Assembly: GCF_004134865.1 (NCBI RefSeq)
Contig: NZ_SDPO01000001.1
Span: 1,116,001 to 1,180,000 of the forward strand
Length of the DNA: 64,000 bases
DNA from: Agromyces fucosus
GTDB lineage: Bacteria; Actinomycetota; Actinomycetes; Actinomycetales; Microbacteriaceae
Direction of reading: 5' to 3'
A program made the translations under genes and the position numbers. Under the pieces are notes generated by a model, which saw only the letters and a program-made list of their open reading frames with translations, had not been told where the DNA came from and ran no database searches. Shown piece after piece: positions 43,272-54,519 of the stretch (position 1 is its first letter; the number at the start of each line of letters is the position of its first letter).

Positions 43272-45062
43272 CAGAAGTTCGACCGGCAGGGGCTCGACCG
43301 ACGGAGCCGACAGTCCGACCGCGAGGTCGATGAAGAGCGCCGCGGACCAGCCGAACGCGGTCGTCGCGGTGCGCGCCTTCCGCCCGGAGGTCGGGTTGAA
43401 GTACTCGTGCGGTCCGCCGGCGTTCACCACGAGCGCGACCGTGCGCTCGGCGAGGTCGCGGGCGAGCTCCGGATGCCCCGAGGCCCGCAGCCCCTCGATG
43501 ATGAGCGTGTTCGTGTTCACCCACACCGGCCCGCGCCACATCCGCTCGGACGAGAAGTCGGGATCGGCGGCCGAGACCGTCGGCACCGTCCAGGACAGGC
43601 CGTATCGGGCCGGGTCGGCGAGTGCGGCGATGAGCGCATCGACGACCGGCTGCGGCAGCCCGCCGGTCAGGAGCGGCATGAAGCCGACGATCGCGTCACT
43701 GCCGACCGTCTCCCCCGCAGCCCGGGCGAGGAACCGGCCGGATTCCGGATGCCACATGCCGAGGAGCAGCTCGAGGGTGCGAGCGGCGCGGTCCCGGTGC
43801 GCGCGGGGGTCGCCCGCGGCATCCGTGCCGTAGCGTTCGGCGAGCCGTGCGAGCTCCAGGTCCTGGAGCACGAGGTAGGCGCCGAGGTCGGGCGCGGTCG
43901 TCGGCAAGGGGCCGTCGAAGATGGGGCTGTCGTCGAGGCCCGAGGAGTAGGGGTGACCGTACTCGGGCATCCCGTCGCCGTCGAGATCGCTGCCGGCGAA
44001 CCACCAGTCTTGCGAGCGACGGATCGTCTCGAGCTGTGCGCGGGCCCAGTCCGGCGCGTCCTCGACCTCGAGCACCTTCGCAAGGGCCCACGCTGCGAGC
44101 GGCGGCTTGGTCAGCGGCACCGGGGCGTTCGGATCGGCGATCTGCGAGCCGGCGCGGCGCAGGCGATCGCGGTCGCCAGCGGGCAGGTCGTCGCTCGAGG
44201 CGAGCACGCCCTCCTCGTGCACGACGTCGGGCAGCTGCCCGTCGTCGCCGGGGAATCGGAAGGCGATCTCGAGCTGCTCGCGGGCGAGCGCCGGATCGCC
44301 GTGGCGCAGGCCCACCGCGATGAAGTACGCGTCCCACTGCCAGACGCCGACATACCCGATCTTCGAAGGCACGACCCCGCGCGCCTCGCCGATCGACGGC
44401 AGCTCGACGATGTTCGCGCCGAGCACCCACCAGCAGAAGGCGGCCATCTGCTGCAGGTCGCTGCGCACGATCGGGCACTTCGCGAACCAGTCGATCCAGA
44501 GGCGCTCGGTCGCCACGAGGTCGTCATCTGGCGCAGCGGATGCCTCGTGCCGCACTGAGCGGTCGGCTCCGACGTGCAAACGCACGGCCGGTGCCTCAGC
44601 GGTGAGCTCCACGCGGGTGCGCGCGCCGTCCGGCACCGTCCACTCGACGCTCGAGCCGACGCCGGCGATGCCGAGCACTCCGGGTCCGGCGAACGTGAGC
44701 GTCGCCGCTCCCCCGCCGAACTCGATGACGTGCGGCAGCACACGCGTGACGGGCAGCGCTACGCCGTCGGCGCCTCTCACCACGAGTTCGTCGATCACCC
44801 GGCAGTCGTCGAGCCAGCGCTCGTACTCAGAGGTGTGCACGCGAAGCGCCGTCGCGGGGGCGGGGTCGACGGCCTCCTCGTCGCCGATCCGGTCGGCCAG
44901 CTCCGCCCGGTCGGCCCGGAACACGAGCACGCGCGAGCGCGGCAGCGTGAAGGGGGCCTGCACGAGATCCAGATGGCGGCCGGCGAGGCCGGCCAGCTCC
45001 GAGGGGTCTCGATACGCGTCGGCTCCGCCGCCGCTACTCGACCTGAAATCCGTCACGCTCAT
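43260..45062 (-). CDS. GH63/GH37-like alpha-glycosidase (MGH1-type domain)
   Basis: This 600-residue intracellular protein has a beta-sandwich N-terminal region (about 1-200) and an (alpha/alpha)6 barrel. Barrel blocks are GYVGVWQWDAYFIAVG with the likely catalytic acid Asp, FNPTSGRKA, and RMWRGPVWVNTNTL. Relatives include glucosylglycerate/mannosylglycerate hydrolases, trehalase and glycogen debranching-type enzymes; the substrate cannot be chosen by eye. ATGA overlap with the permease. Both ends contain interspersed-repeat sequence: RSSSGGGADAYRDP near the N-terminus and PSVEPLPVELLPVE at the C-terminus. Confidence 0.86.
   Translation of the reverse strand: MSVTDFRSSSGGGADAYRDPSELAGLAGRHLDLVQAPFTLPRSRVLVFRADRAELADRIGDEEAVDPAPATALRVHTSEYERWLDDCRVIDELVVRGADGVALPVTRVLPHVIEFGGGAATLTFAGPGVLGIAGVGSSVEWTVPDGARTRVELTAEAPAVRLHVGADRSVRHEASAAPDDDLVATERLWIDWFAKCPIVRSDLQQMAAFCWWVLGANIVELPSIGEARGVVPSKIGYVGVWQWDAYFIAVGLRHGDPALAREQLEIAFRFPGDDGQLPDVVHEEGVLASSDDLPAGDRDRLRRAGSQIADPNAPVPLTKPPLAAWALAKVLEVEDAPDWARAQLETIRRSQDWWFAGSDLDGDGMPEYGHPYSSGLDDSPIFDGPLPTTAPDLGAYLVLQDLELARLAERYGTDAAGDPRAHRDRAARTLELLLGMWHPESGRFLARAAGETVGSDAIVGFMPLLTGGLPQPVVDALIAALADPARYGLSWTVPTVSAADPDFSSERMWRGPVWVNTNTLIIEGLRASGHPELARDLAERTVALVVNAGGPHEYFNPTSGRKARTATTAFGWSAALFIDLAVGLSAPSVEPLPVELLPVE
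45004..45043. repeat. Interspersed repeat copy in the 5' end of the GH63-like gene
   Basis: GGTCTCGATACGCG followed by a GGCTCCGCCGCC spacer and GCTACTCGACCT matches the right half of the repeat at 43201-43271. It is translated as residues 7-19 of the enzyme. Confidence 0.6.
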
Positions 45063-46006
45063 CGTCCGCCCAGCCCCGAGGCCGCCATGCTGTTGAGGAT
45101 ACGTCGTTGGCCGATGACGAACACGATGAGCATCGGGATCGTCGAGATCGCCGAGGCGGCCATGACGAGCCCGTAGTTGACCGAGCCGAACTGCCCCTGG
45201 AAGCTCGAGAGCAGGAGCGGCACCGTGAACAGGTCGGGGCTGTTCAGCAGCACGAGCGGGAACAGGAACGCGTTCCACACATCGAGCGCGACGATGATGC
45301 TGAGCGCCGCGAGGCCCGGCTTCAGGTTCGGCAGCACGACGCTCCAGAAGATCCGCCAACGGCCGGCGCCGTCGACGATCGCCGCCTCCTCGAGCTCCTT
45401 CGGCAGCGACAGCACGAACTGACGCATGAGGAACACCGCGAACGGGTTCGCGAGCAGACCCGGCACGATGAGTGCGAGGTGCGAGTCGACCCAGCCGAGC
45501 TGCGTCATCAGGATGTAGAACGGGATCAGGGTGACCTGCTTGGGGATCATCTGCGTCGCGAGGAACACGATGAACAGCACTCGGCTGCCACGGAAGCGGA
45601 TGCGCGCGAAGGCGTAGCCGGCCATCGACGCGGTGAGCAGCGTGCCGACGACGACGAGCGCCGCGATGTAGATGCTGTTGACGTAAGCCTGGCCGAACGG
45701 CACCGCGTTCCATGCTTCGACGTAGTTGTCGAAGGTCCAGGGCTGGGGCAGGAACGCGAGCGGGTCCTGCAGCAGCTGGGGCAGCGACTTGAACGACGTC
45801 AGCAGCATCCAGACGAACGGGAACACCATCGCGAGTCCGGCGACGATGAGGGCGACGTGCAGGGCCGTGGCACCGAGGCGCCGGCCCCCCTTGCCGGTGC
45901 GCGCACCCGTGGGGCGGTGCTCGAAACCGGGCGCGCTCAACGCGACCGTCGAGTCCGTGGGCGGGGCCTGGGTTCCGTCGACCAGGCGCGGGTTCGCAAG
46001 GCTCAT
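45059..46006 (-). CDS. Sugar ABC transporter permease (MalG-like)
   Basis: CUT1 permease of 315 residues. About 45 charged residues precede the first helix; the EAA loop is LEEAAIVDGAGRWRIFWSVVLP. ATGA overlaps on both sides place it between the MalF-like permease and the GH63-like glycosidase. Confidence 0.94.
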   Translation of the reverse strand: MSLANPRLVDGTQAPPTDSTVALSAPGFEHRPTGARTGKGGRRLGATALHVALIVAGLAMVFPFVWMLLTSFKSLPQLLQDPLAFLPQPWTFDNYVEAWNAVPFGQAYVNSIYIAALVVVGTLLTASMAGYAFARIRFRGSRVLFIVFLATQMIPKQVTLIPFYILMTQLGWVDSHLALIVPGLLANPFAVFLMRQFVLSLPKELEEAAIVDGAGRWRIFWSVVLPNLKPGLAALSIIVALDVWNAFLFPLVLLNSPDLFTVPLLLSSFQGQFGSVNYGLVMAASAISTIPMLIVFVIGQRRILNSMAASGLGGR

Positions 46007-46968
46007 GCTGCGTCATCCTCGTAGTGCACGAACTTCTTCTGGGCGCCGAACTGGATCGCCGTGATCACGAGGGTGATCACGAGCAGGATCACGCTCGCGG
46101 CACTCGACGGGCCGATCTCGAACTTGCCGAAGCCGAGATCGTAGATGTGGTACACGATCGTGCGGGTCGCGTTGTCGGGACCGGCGTTCGAGACGAGTAC
46201 GTAGACGGTGTCGAACGTCTGCAGCGACGAGATGAACGCGACCACCGACGAGAAGAACACGATCGGCGACAGCAGCGGCAGGCGGATGCTGGTGAGCAGC
46301 CGCCAGGCACCGGCACCGTCGATGCGGGCCGCCTCGATGACCGACGGCGAGATGTTCTGCAGGCCCGCGAGGAAGATGATGACGTTGAGCCCGAGCGACG
46401 ACCAGATGGTCACGATGCAGACCGCGAGCAGGGCGAGCTTCGGGTCGCCGAGCCAGTCGGGCGGGGCGATGCCGAAGATGTTCGAGATCGCCGTCGAGAG
46501 CACCCCGTCGGCACGGAACATCTGCTGCCAGATCATCGCGACCGCGACCGTCGAGGTCACCACCGGCGCGAAGAACAGCACCAGGTAGAGCGTGCGCGTC
46601 TTCAGCTTCTCGAGCGCGACCGCGATGACGACGGCGAGGCCGAGGCCGATGGGCACCGTCACGAACGCGATGATGAGCGTGTTCACGATGGAGCGCAGCA
46701 GCAGCTCGTCCTGCAACTGGGCGCTGAAGTTCTCGAAGCCGACCCAGGTGAGCTCCCCGAGTCCGTCCCAGCTCGCGAAGGCGAGCACCATGCTCGCCGC
46801 GAACGGCAGCACGACGAACAGCGACATGCCGAGCAGCTGCGGGCCGACGAACACGTAGCCCCATCGTCGGTCCCGTCGGCGCCAGGCCGACTCCTTCCGC
46901 GGGCGGCGCGGGGCGGATGCCGCAGGCTGGGCCTGCGGCATCCGCTCACCGGTGGTGAGTGCGGTCAC
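46003..46968 (-). CDS. Sugar ABC transporter permease (MalF-like)
   Basis: CUT1 permease of 321 residues, GTG start one base after the binding-protein stop codon. EAA loop VIEAARIDGAGAWRLLTSIRLP. Codons 10-19 contain a GGATGCC-type hairpin (TGCCGCAGGC..GCCTGCGGCA, about 46917-46941), the same motif used as a terminator elsewhere. Confidence 0.94.
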   Translation of the reverse strand: MTALTTGERMPQAQPAASAPRRPRKESAWRRRDRRWGYVFVGPQLLGMSLFVVLPFAASMVLAFASWDGLGELTWVGFENFSAQLQDELLLRSIVNTLIIAFVTVPIGLGLAVVIAVALEKLKTRTLYLVLFFAPVVTSTVAVAMIWQQMFRADGVLSTAISNIFGIAPPDWLGDPKLALLAVCIVTIWSSLGLNVIIFLAGLQNISPSVIEAARIDGAGAWRLLTSIRLPLLSPIVFFSSVVAFISSLQTFDTVYVLVSNAGPDNATRTIVYHIYDLGFGKFEIGPSSAASVILLVITLVITAIQFGAQKKFVHYEDDAA

Positions 46969-46969
46969 G

Positions 46970-48271
46970 CTACTCGCCCGACTTCTCCGCCACGAGTTCG
47001 GCGGCCTCGTCGAGGGTGGTCTGCGCGTCCTGCTTGCCCTCGTAGAGCTTCAGGAAGAGGTCGCTGATGTCGATCGAGAGACCGGGCACGCGGGCCTCGG
47101 CAGCGTAGTTCGTGAAGCCGACGTCTCGCATGTCGAGGAAGGTCTGCGCGTGGGCGGGGTAGTCGCCCTCGAGCACGACGTCGTCGGCACCCTTGATCGA
47201 GGGCACGGCGTTGCCACCGCCCTCGAGACGGAAGGTCTGCCCCTCGGCCGAGAGGAACTCGGTCCAGAACGTGAAGGCCGCGTCAGCCGCCGCCGTCTTG
47301 CCGTTGATCGCGAGGAACGAGACCGCGACGCCGGTCGGTGCGACCTCGCCGTCGGGCGTCGGCCAGCGCACGATGTCGTAGCTGTCCTGCTCGCCGGTCG
47401 ATTCGACGGTGCCGATCGTGTAGCGGCCCTGCACGAAGAATCCGGCCTTGTGGGTCACGAAGACGCTGTCGGCGCCGGCGCCGTCGGGCAGCGTGTCCGC
47501 GACGACGAAGGTGCCGTCCTGGAACTGAGCACCGAGGGTGTCGATCGCCTCGACGCTCGCCGGGTCGCTGTTCGCCGTGAAGGCGCCCGACTCGTCGTAC
47601 GGCGCGGGCAGCCCCTGCGACGACAACCAGCTCCAGTGCGTCGCCCAGTAGTTCCAGAACATCGAACCGGTCAGGCCCGCGTCCTTCAGCTCGGCGTTCA
47701 TCTCGAGGTACTTCTCGGTCGTCCACTCGCCGTTCTCGGCGAGGGTGGCCGGGTCCTCCGTGATGCCGGCGGCTTCGAGCGCCTGCTTGTCGTACCAGAG
47801 CACATCGGGGTTCGAGTCGTTCGGCGCACCGTAGTACTCGCCATCCTTCTCAGCGGCACCGAAGAGGCCCGGGAAGAAGTCGTCGGGCTTCGTCTGGCTG
47901 TCCTCGCCCTCCATGAGCTCCTTCAGCGGCATGAGCCGGCCGGAGTCGACGAACTGGCCCATCTTGTCGTCGCCGACGTAGAAGACATCGGGTGCGGTGT
48001 TGCTGGCGAGCTGGGCGAGGAGCTTCGAGTGGTACTCGTCGTAGCTCGCGACCGGCTGGAGCTTGACCGTGATGTCGGGGTGGCGCTTCATGAACTCCTT
48101 GTTGAAGTCCTGGTAGCGGGTGAGCTCTTCGGCGGTGCCCCAGGTCGACCACACCACGGTGTTCTCGTCCTTCGCACCTCCTCCGCCGCTGCAGGCCGCC
48201 AGGCCGACGGCGAGAGCGCTTGCCGCGCCGATCGCCAGGAGACGTCTCATCTTCGAGTTCGCGCGGGCCAT
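46970..48271 (-). CDS. Sugar-binding lipoprotein of ABC transporter (SBP family 1)
   Basis: 433 residues: lipobox LAAC (Cys about residue 27), then the family-1 fold (NTVVWSTWGTAEELTRYQDF). AGAGGT lies 8 bases before the ATG. It heads a four-gene unit (binding protein, MalF, MalG, glycosidase) whose promoter shares the GntR-type operator. Ligand unknown. Confidence 0.93.
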   Translation of the reverse strand: MARANSKMRRLLAIGAASALAVGLAACSGGGGAKDENTVVWSTWGTAEELTRYQDFNKEFMKRHPDITVKLQPVASYDEYHSKLLAQLASNTAPDVFYVGDDKMGQFVDSGRLMPLKELMEGEDSQTKPDDFFPGLFGAAEKDGEYYGAPNDSNPDVLWYDKQALEAAGITEDPATLAENGEWTTEKYLEMNAELKDAGLTGSMFWNYWATHWSWLSSQGLPAPYDESGAFTANSDPASVEAIDTLGAQFQDGTFVVADTLPDGAGADSVFVTHKAGFFVQGRYTIGTVESTGEQDSYDIVRWPTPDGEVAPTGVAVSFLAINGKTAAADAAFTFWTEFLSAEGQTFRLEGGGNAVPSIKGADDVVLEGDYPAHAQTFLDMRDVGFTNYAAEARVPGLSIDISDLFLKLYEGKQDAQTTLDEAAELVAEKSGE

Positions 48272-48340
48272 TCCGCTACCTCTTTCGTCATTGCAGGAGG
48301 GCCGGCGTCGAGCGCCGGATCGGGGGAACTGCTACCTCAG

Positions 48341-48370
48341 TATTCTGTATACAAAACTCAGAAACGTCAA
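48341..48370 (-). promoter_or_regulatory. Promoter and GntR operator for the second sugar ABC operon
   Basis: -35 TTGACG (48365-48370), 17 bp, -10 CAGAAT (48342-48347). The operator TTTGTATACAGAATACT overlaps the -10 and differs from the GH42 operator at only two of 17 positions. Confidence 0.75.
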
Positions 48371-48404
48371 GATCATCGAGGTCACGAACCGGCAACGGCT
48401 GCCG

Positions 48405-48478
48405 GCCGGTCGAGGATCGCAGCGTTTCGAGACCCTCGAGTGGGTCACGAAACGCGCTGGCGCACCTCCTCGACCGGC
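48405..48478. repeat. Interspersed inverted repeat, intergenic copy
   Basis: Outer arms GCCGGTCGAGGA (48405-48416)/TCCTCGACCGGC (48467-48478), and inner arms GCGTTTCG (48422-48429)/CGAAACGC (48448-48455). A divergent member of the same family as 43201-43271, lying in a 270-bp gene-free stretch between asd and the binding-protein gene. Confidence 0.7.
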
Positions 48479-48492
48479 GAACAGCGAGAACG

Positions 48493-48530
48493 ACGGATGC
48501 CCCGTGGCCGGTCGGCCACGGGGCATCCGT
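48493..48530 (-). terminator. Terminator of the asd gene (GGATGCC type)
   Basis: Perfect 18-bp arms ACGGATGCCCCGTGGCCG / CGGCCACGGGGCATCCGT with a 2-base centre begin 12 bases downstream of the asd stop codon. Confidence 0.8.
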
Positions 48531-48541
48531 TCGTGATGGTG

Positions 48542-49777
<1,236 letters not shown>

Positions 49778-51052
49778 TCAGCGCCCGGTGCCGCCGTGCA
49801 CGACCGCGTCGTCGTCGCCATCGAGCTCGAATGCCGAGTGCACGGCGCGGGCAGCAGCGTGCACGCTGTCGGCGCGAGTGACGACCGAGATGCGGATCTC
49901 GCTCGTCGAGATCATCTCGATGTTGATGCCGGCCGTGTAGAGCGCCTCGAACAGGCGGGCGGAGACCCCCGCGGCCGAGCGCATGGCAGCGCCGACGAGC
50001 GAGAGCTTGCCGATCTGGTCGTCGTACTGCAGCGAGAGGAAGCCGATGGCCTCCTGCGAGCCGGCGAGGGCCGTGAGCGCCCGCTCGCCCTCGGACTTCG
50101 GAAGCGTGAACGAGATGTCGGTGCGACCGGTCGAGGCGGCTGAGACGTTCTGCACGATCATGTCGACGTTCGCGTTGGTGCCGGCGACGATCTTGAAGAT
50201 CTTCGCGGCGACGCCCGGCTTGTCGGGAACGCCGACGACCGTGATCTTCGCCTCGGTCAGATCGACCGCGACACCTGCGATGACGGACTCTTCCACAGCT
50301 TCTCCTTCGGGAAGGCGCGCGGGGTCGTAGACGATGGTCCCCTCGCTGTTGTTGAACGACGAGCGCACGTGCAGGGTCACGCCGTGGCGGCGCGCGTATT
50401 CCACTGCGCGGATGTGCAGGACCTTGGCTCCGGATGCCGCGAGCTCGAGCATCTCTTCGCTCGTGATCCTGTCGAGCTTGCGAGCTTTCTTCACGATGCG
50501 CGGGTCGGAGGTGAAGACGCCGTCGACGTCGGTGTAGATCTCGCACACATCGGCCTCGAGGGCGGCCGCGAGTGCGACGGCGGTCGTGTCGCTGCCGCCG
50601 CGGCCGAGCGTGGTGATGTCGCGGGTGTCGCGGTTGAAGCCCTGGAAGCCGGCGACGATGACGATCGCGCCGTCATCGAGGGCTTCGCGCAGGCGCACCG
50701 GTGTCACGTCGACGATGCGGGCTGCGCCGTGCGTGGCGTCGGTGATCATGCCGGCCTGGCTGCCCGTGAACGAGCGCGCCTCGTGGCCCATGCCCTTGAT
50801 CGCCATCGCGAGCAGCGCCATCGAGATGCGCTCGCCGGCCGAGAGCAGCATGTCGAGCTCGCGCGGCGCGGGAAGCGGCGTGACCTCGTTCGCGAGGTCG
50901 AGCAGCTCATCGGTCGAGTCCCCCATCGCGGAGACCGCCACGACGACGTCGTTGCCGGCCTTGCGGGTCTCGACGATGCGCTTGGCGACCCGCTTGATGC
51001 TCTCCGCGTCGGCGACGGACGACCCGCCGAACTTCTGCACGATCAAGCTCAC
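49778..51052 (-). CDS. Aspartate kinase
   Basis: First enzyme of the aspartate pathway (424 residues). Kinase domain with KFGGSSVAD (residues 7-15), the GRGGSDTTA block and C-terminal tandem ACT domains (from about 265) for feedback regulation by lysine/threonine. The GTG at 51052 is supported by GGGAG. An in-frame alternative start (GTG/ATG around residue 250) could give the beta subunit seen in corynebacterial aspartate kinase, but this is not shown. Confidence 0.96.
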   Translation of the reverse strand: MSLIVQKFGGSSVADAESIKRVAKRIVETRKAGNDVVVAVSAMGDSTDELLDLANEVTPLPAPRELDMLLSAGERISMALLAMAIKGMGHEARSFTGSQAGMITDATHGAARIVDVTPVRLREALDDGAIVIVAGFQGFNRDTRDITTLGRGGSDTTAVALAAALEADVCEIYTDVDGVFTSDPRIVKKARKLDRITSEEMLELAASGAKVLHIRAVEYARRHGVTLHVRSSFNNSEGTIVYDPARLPEGEAVEESVIAGVAVDLTEAKITVVGVPDKPGVAAKIFKIVAGTNANVDMIVQNVSAASTGRTDISFTLPKSEGERALTALAGSQEAIGFLSLQYDDQIGKLSLVGAAMRSAAGVSARLFEALYTAGINIEMISTSEIRISVVTRADSVHAAARAVHSAFELDGDDDAVVHGGTGR

Positions 51053-51238
51053 GTGGTCTCCCAGGGGTGGTTTGCTGGCTGCCGCTCGGGTGGCCGGCGC
51101 CGGAAGCACCATCATACGGCGGGCCCGCATACGCGCCCGGCTATGTGACGTCCGCGGATCGAGCGTCTGCACCTGACCAGATGGGGATATGCTCACCTTC
51201 GACGACGACGTCGCACAGTCATCCAGAGAGGTCAAAGA

Positions 51239-53497
51239 GTGTCACTTTTCCGGGCGTTCGCCACCGGCGCGGCCGCGATGCTGCTGACCATTGCTCCCGC
51301 AGTCACCGCCGCAGCGACTGAATCCGGCCCTTCCGGAACGATATCGGGCACGATCATCGGAGAAGACGGCACGATCGTCCCGATCGGCGTCCGACTGTAC
51401 AGGGACGGCGAGAACGGGATCGCAGCTGGCGCGAACAACAGCCAGTCGACCGGCGCCTACGAGGTTGCTGACATCACCCCCGGCACCTACCGCGTGGCAT
51501 TCGTCAACAACGGCAGTGGTGATGCGAATCAGGATCGATTCCTCAGTGAGTGGTGGCAGGACGCGTATGCTCGCGCAGACTCGATGCCGATCACGATCGC
51601 TCCCGGTCAGAACCTGCAACTCGATGTCCAGCTTCGACGACCGATCACGATCTCGGGAACGTTCAGCACCCCGATCGGTCCGGTCGTGAACACGCACCTC
51701 AGCCTGCGCGGCACGAGCGGCGATTTCTTCGGGTTCGGCTCGAAGTCCCTCGGCGGCTACACGGATGCGAACGGAGCATTCACCTTCTGGGTATCGCCGG
51801 ACTCGTACACCCTCGAGGCCTCCGGCCGCGCCGGCTGGGAGACGGTCAACCAGCTCAGCGAACGTTACGATCCAGCGCATCCGGGATCACCGATCACGGT
51901 CGACTTCGGCGACGACACCGTCCTGACGCTGACCACTCGGCGAACAAGTGCGATCGAAGGCAGGGTCCTCGTCGATGTCGATGGGTCGCTCGAGCCCTCC
52001 GCGAACGGGGTGTGGGCGTACCCGCTCGACGGTCAGACGTCGTACACGCCGTTCCTGACGCCTGAACGCGACGGCAGATTCGCATTCCTCGATCTCGCTC
52101 CTGGGCGCTACAAGATCAAGTTCTCCGGAAACGGGCTCGCACTGAGCGAGTACTGGGAAAGCGCAACCGAATCCGAAGCGGCGATCGTCACTGTCTCCGA
52201 GAACGAAGTCGTGACCGGCATCGATGCGGTACTGGAACAGGGCGCGAAAGTACACGCCACGGTGACGGCGCCGAGTCTCTCGTCCACTCAGTCCGGCTAT
52301 GTCAGGGCAGCTGTCGACGTCTACCGGCTGGATGAGGCGACCGGCGGCTACAGCCGTGTCACCACCGCCAGCTCGACTCTCGGGTCCCGGCTCGAGACCG
52401 AAGCGCTGACAGCGGGAACCTATGCTCTCTACTTCTACGCGGTCGACCGCTACGACGTCGGCGCGACGTACTGGCAGGATGCGAAGTACTTCTTCGATCG
52501 CACCGACGTCACCGTCGCCTCGGGTCAGGTGCTGGATCTCGAGTCAATCGAACTACCCGAGCGCGTTTTCGAGGTCGATCGCCTCGCGGGGGCCGACCGC
52601 TACGCCACCTCGGTCGCCGCCTCCCGGGCCGCCCTTCCTGAAGGGAACGCGCCCGTGGTCTACATCGCCAACGGGACCAACTATCCGGATGCGCTGGCAG
52701 CTGGACCGGCTGCGAGCGCTGCGGGCGGTGTGGTGCTGCTCGTGCCTCCGGATTCGATTCCTCCTGTGGTTGCCGATGAGCTCGAGCGTCTCGAACCGAT
52801 GCAGATCGTCATCGCCGGAGGATCGTCCGCCGTGTCCAACCGCGTGCAAGAGCAGTTGAGCAATTTCGTCGACAGCAGCACCGACGTCATCCGCGTGGGC
52901 GGCGCCGACCGATTCGAGACCGCCGAGCTACTCGTCCGGCGGGGCTTCGAGAGCTCGGGCGCCGATGCCGTGTTCATCGCCACCGGGCGTAACTTCCCCG
53001 ACGCGCTCGCAGCAGGGCCGGCTGCTGCTCAGTTCCGGGCGCCAGTCGTCCTCGTCGACAGTTGGTCGAACACCGCGGATCCCGATGTGATCGCCCTCAT
53101 CAAGGATCTCGGCGCCGACGATCTGTACTTCGTCGGGGGCCCGGTCGCGCTCTCCGCCTCCCTTGAACGATCGATCACGGCGGGGCTCACGGGTCAGATC
53201 GCCGGCACGACCCGCTTCGAGGGCGACGACCGCTACGCCGTTGCGGCGAAGATCAATGCGTTCGCCTTCGACAACCCCGATCACGCGTTCCTCTCGACGG
53301 GCTTCGACTTCGCCGATGCGCTCTCCGGCGGACCGCTCGCCGCCATGTATGGCGCCCCCATCTACCTCGCAACGCCCGGCTGCGTACCGCTGCCGACCGC
53401 GACGGGCCTGTTGACCGAACGGGTCGTGGGTGTGCATCTCATCGGCGGACTCGCCGCTCTCTCATCGGCGGTGGAACAGCTCACCCTGTGTTCGTGA
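51239..53497 (+). CDS. Secreted protein with carboxypeptidase-regulatory-like domains and three CWB2 cell-wall-binding repeats
   Basis: 752-residue exported protein: signal peptide (about 1-26, AAATES), several Ig-like/Cna-B-type segments (30-430) and three cell-wall-binding type 2 repeats (about 440-752). The CWB2 repeats begin [30 protein letters not shown] and [18 protein letters not shown]2 modules attach proteins non-covalently to anionic wall polymers. GTG start with GAGAGG upstream. Codon use is less GC-biased than its neighbours (for example, many GGA and TCG/TCA codons). It is divergent from aspartate kinase. Confidence 0.9.
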   Translation: MSLFRAFATGAAAMLLTIAPAVTAAATESGPSGTISGTIIGEDGTIVPIGVRLYRDGENGIAAGANNSQSTGAYEVADITPGTYRVAFVNNGSGDANQDRFLSEWWQDAYARADSMPITIAPGQNLQLDVQLRRPITISGTFSTPIGPVVNTHLSLRGTSGDFFGFGSKSLGGYTDANGAFTFWVSPDSYTLEASGRAGWETVNQLSERYDPAHPGSPITVDFGDDTVLTLTTRRTSAIEGRVLVDVDGSLEPSANGVWAYPLDGQTSYTPFLTPERDGRFAFLDLAPGRYKIKFSGNGLALSEYWESATESEAAIVTVSENEVVTGIDAVLEQGAKVHATVTAPSLSSTQSGYVRAAVDVYRLDEATGGYSRVTTASSTLGSRLETEALTAGTYALYFYAVDRYDVGATYWQDAKYFFDRTDVTVASGQVLDLESIELPERVFEVDRLAGADRYATSVAASRAALPEGNAPVVYIANGTNYPDALAAGPAASAAGGVVLLVPPDSIPPVVADELERLEPMQIVIAGGSSAVSNRVQEQLSNFVDSSTDVIRVGGADRFETAELLVRRGFESSGADAVFIATGRNFPDALAAGPAAAQFRAPVVLVDSWSNTADPDVIALIKDLGADDLYFVGGPVALSASLERSITAGLTGQIAGTTRFEGDDRYAVAAKINAFAFDNPDHAFLSTGFDFADALSGGPLAAMYGAPIYLATPGCVPLPTATGLLTERVVGVHLIGGLAALSSAVEQLTLCS

Positions 53498-53613
53498 CCT
53501 GACGCTCGGCTCCCGCCTGGAGTGCGCGCGTCCGGCTGCTCATCCACCAGCTGGCGGGCCTGCGGACGCACCCGGCCCTGTGACGTTCGCGGGAGCGGCG
53601 GTAGCGTGGTCCC

Positions 53614-54108
53614 ATGACGGAGCCGCTGGCGAGCTGGTCGGAGTTCAACGTCGCGATGGTGGGCGCGACCGCCGCCCTCGCGGGCCTCCTCATCGTCGCG
53701 ATGTCGGTGAACATCGCCGAGATCATGAAGTCGGTGACGCTGCCGCCCCGTGCCGCCTCCTCGATCGCGGCGCTCGTGCTGGCGATCACGGCGGGCGCGT
53801 TCGGGTTGGTCCCCGGTCAGCCTGCCGTGGCCTACGGCATCGAGGTGCTCGTCGCGGCGCTCGTCGCCGGCGTCTTCCAGGTGCACGCCATCCGGGTGGT
53901 CGCCGGAGAACGCCACGTCGCTCCGACCGAGCGGGCGCTGAAGAGCGTCGCCGGGGTACTGCCCGTCGCGGCCTTTCTCACCGGCGCCGTGCTCGTGATC
54001 GTCGGCACGGTCGAGATCGGCCTCATCGTCATGGCCGTCGGCTCGGTGCTCAGCATCATCGCGGCGCTGATCATCGCGTGGGTCGTGCTCGTCGAGGTGC
54101 TGCGGTAG
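53614..54108 (+). CDS. Small multi-pass membrane protein, function unknown
   Basis: 164 residues with four predicted helices (about 13-33, 47-68, 74-94, 115-160) and few charged residues except loop SGERHVAPTERALK-like between helices 3 and 4. No recognised domain. It lies 116 bp after the wall-binding gene, same direction. Confidence 0.8.
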   Translation: MTEPLASWSEFNVAMVGATAALAGLLIVAMSVNIAEIMKSVTLPPRAASSIAALVLAITAGAFGLVPGQPAVAYGIEVLVAALVAGVFQVHAIRVVAGERHVAPTERALKSVAGVLPVAAFLTGAVLVIVGTVEIGLIVMAVGSVLSIIAALIIAWVVLVEVLR

Positions 54109-54114
54109 TCGCGA

Positions 54115-54474
54115 TCAGCCCTCGTGCGGCCGCGGCATGTACCACTCGGTGTACTCGGTGGCGCGGCCGTCGTCGGCGAGACGGATGATCCAGAGATTCA
54201 GGTAGTCGCGCTCGGTCGGGTAGTCGGTTCGCCCCTGGACGACGACGAAGTCGTCGTGCTCGTGCACGATGTGCCAGTCGAACGCCCATGAACCCGGCTC
54301 GTCGAGGTCTTCGAGCCAGCCCGCGACGATCGCGTCGCGACCGATGCGGGGCTCGGAATCGGGACTCGTGAGATATCGGGCGTCATCGGTGAAGAGCGCC
54401 CCGATCTCGGCCGGGTCGTTCGACTGCCATGCCGCGACGTATCCCGCGACCCACTCCGTGCCCTTGCTCGCCAT
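54115..54474 (-). CDS. SnoaL/NTF2-like protein
   Basis: 119 residues with the NTF2-like cone pattern: an N-terminal helix (VAGYVAAWQSNDPAEIGALFTDDARYL), then beta strands with WHIVHEHDDFVVVQGRTDY and NLWIIRLADDGRATEYTEWYM. Such small proteins are diverse enzymes or ligand binders; substrate unknown. Convergent with the membrane protein gene, 6 bp apart. Confidence 0.86.
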   Translation of the reverse strand: MASKGTEWVAGYVAAWQSNDPAEIGALFTDDARYLTSPDSEPRIGRDAIVAGWLEDLDEPGSWAFDWHIVHEHDDFVVVQGRTDYPTERDYLNLWIIRLADDGRATEYTEWYMPRPHEG

Positions 54475-54519
54475 GGCTCCGTTCTAGCCGCGCGCGAGCG
54501 GAGCGTCAAGCGCCCGAGA

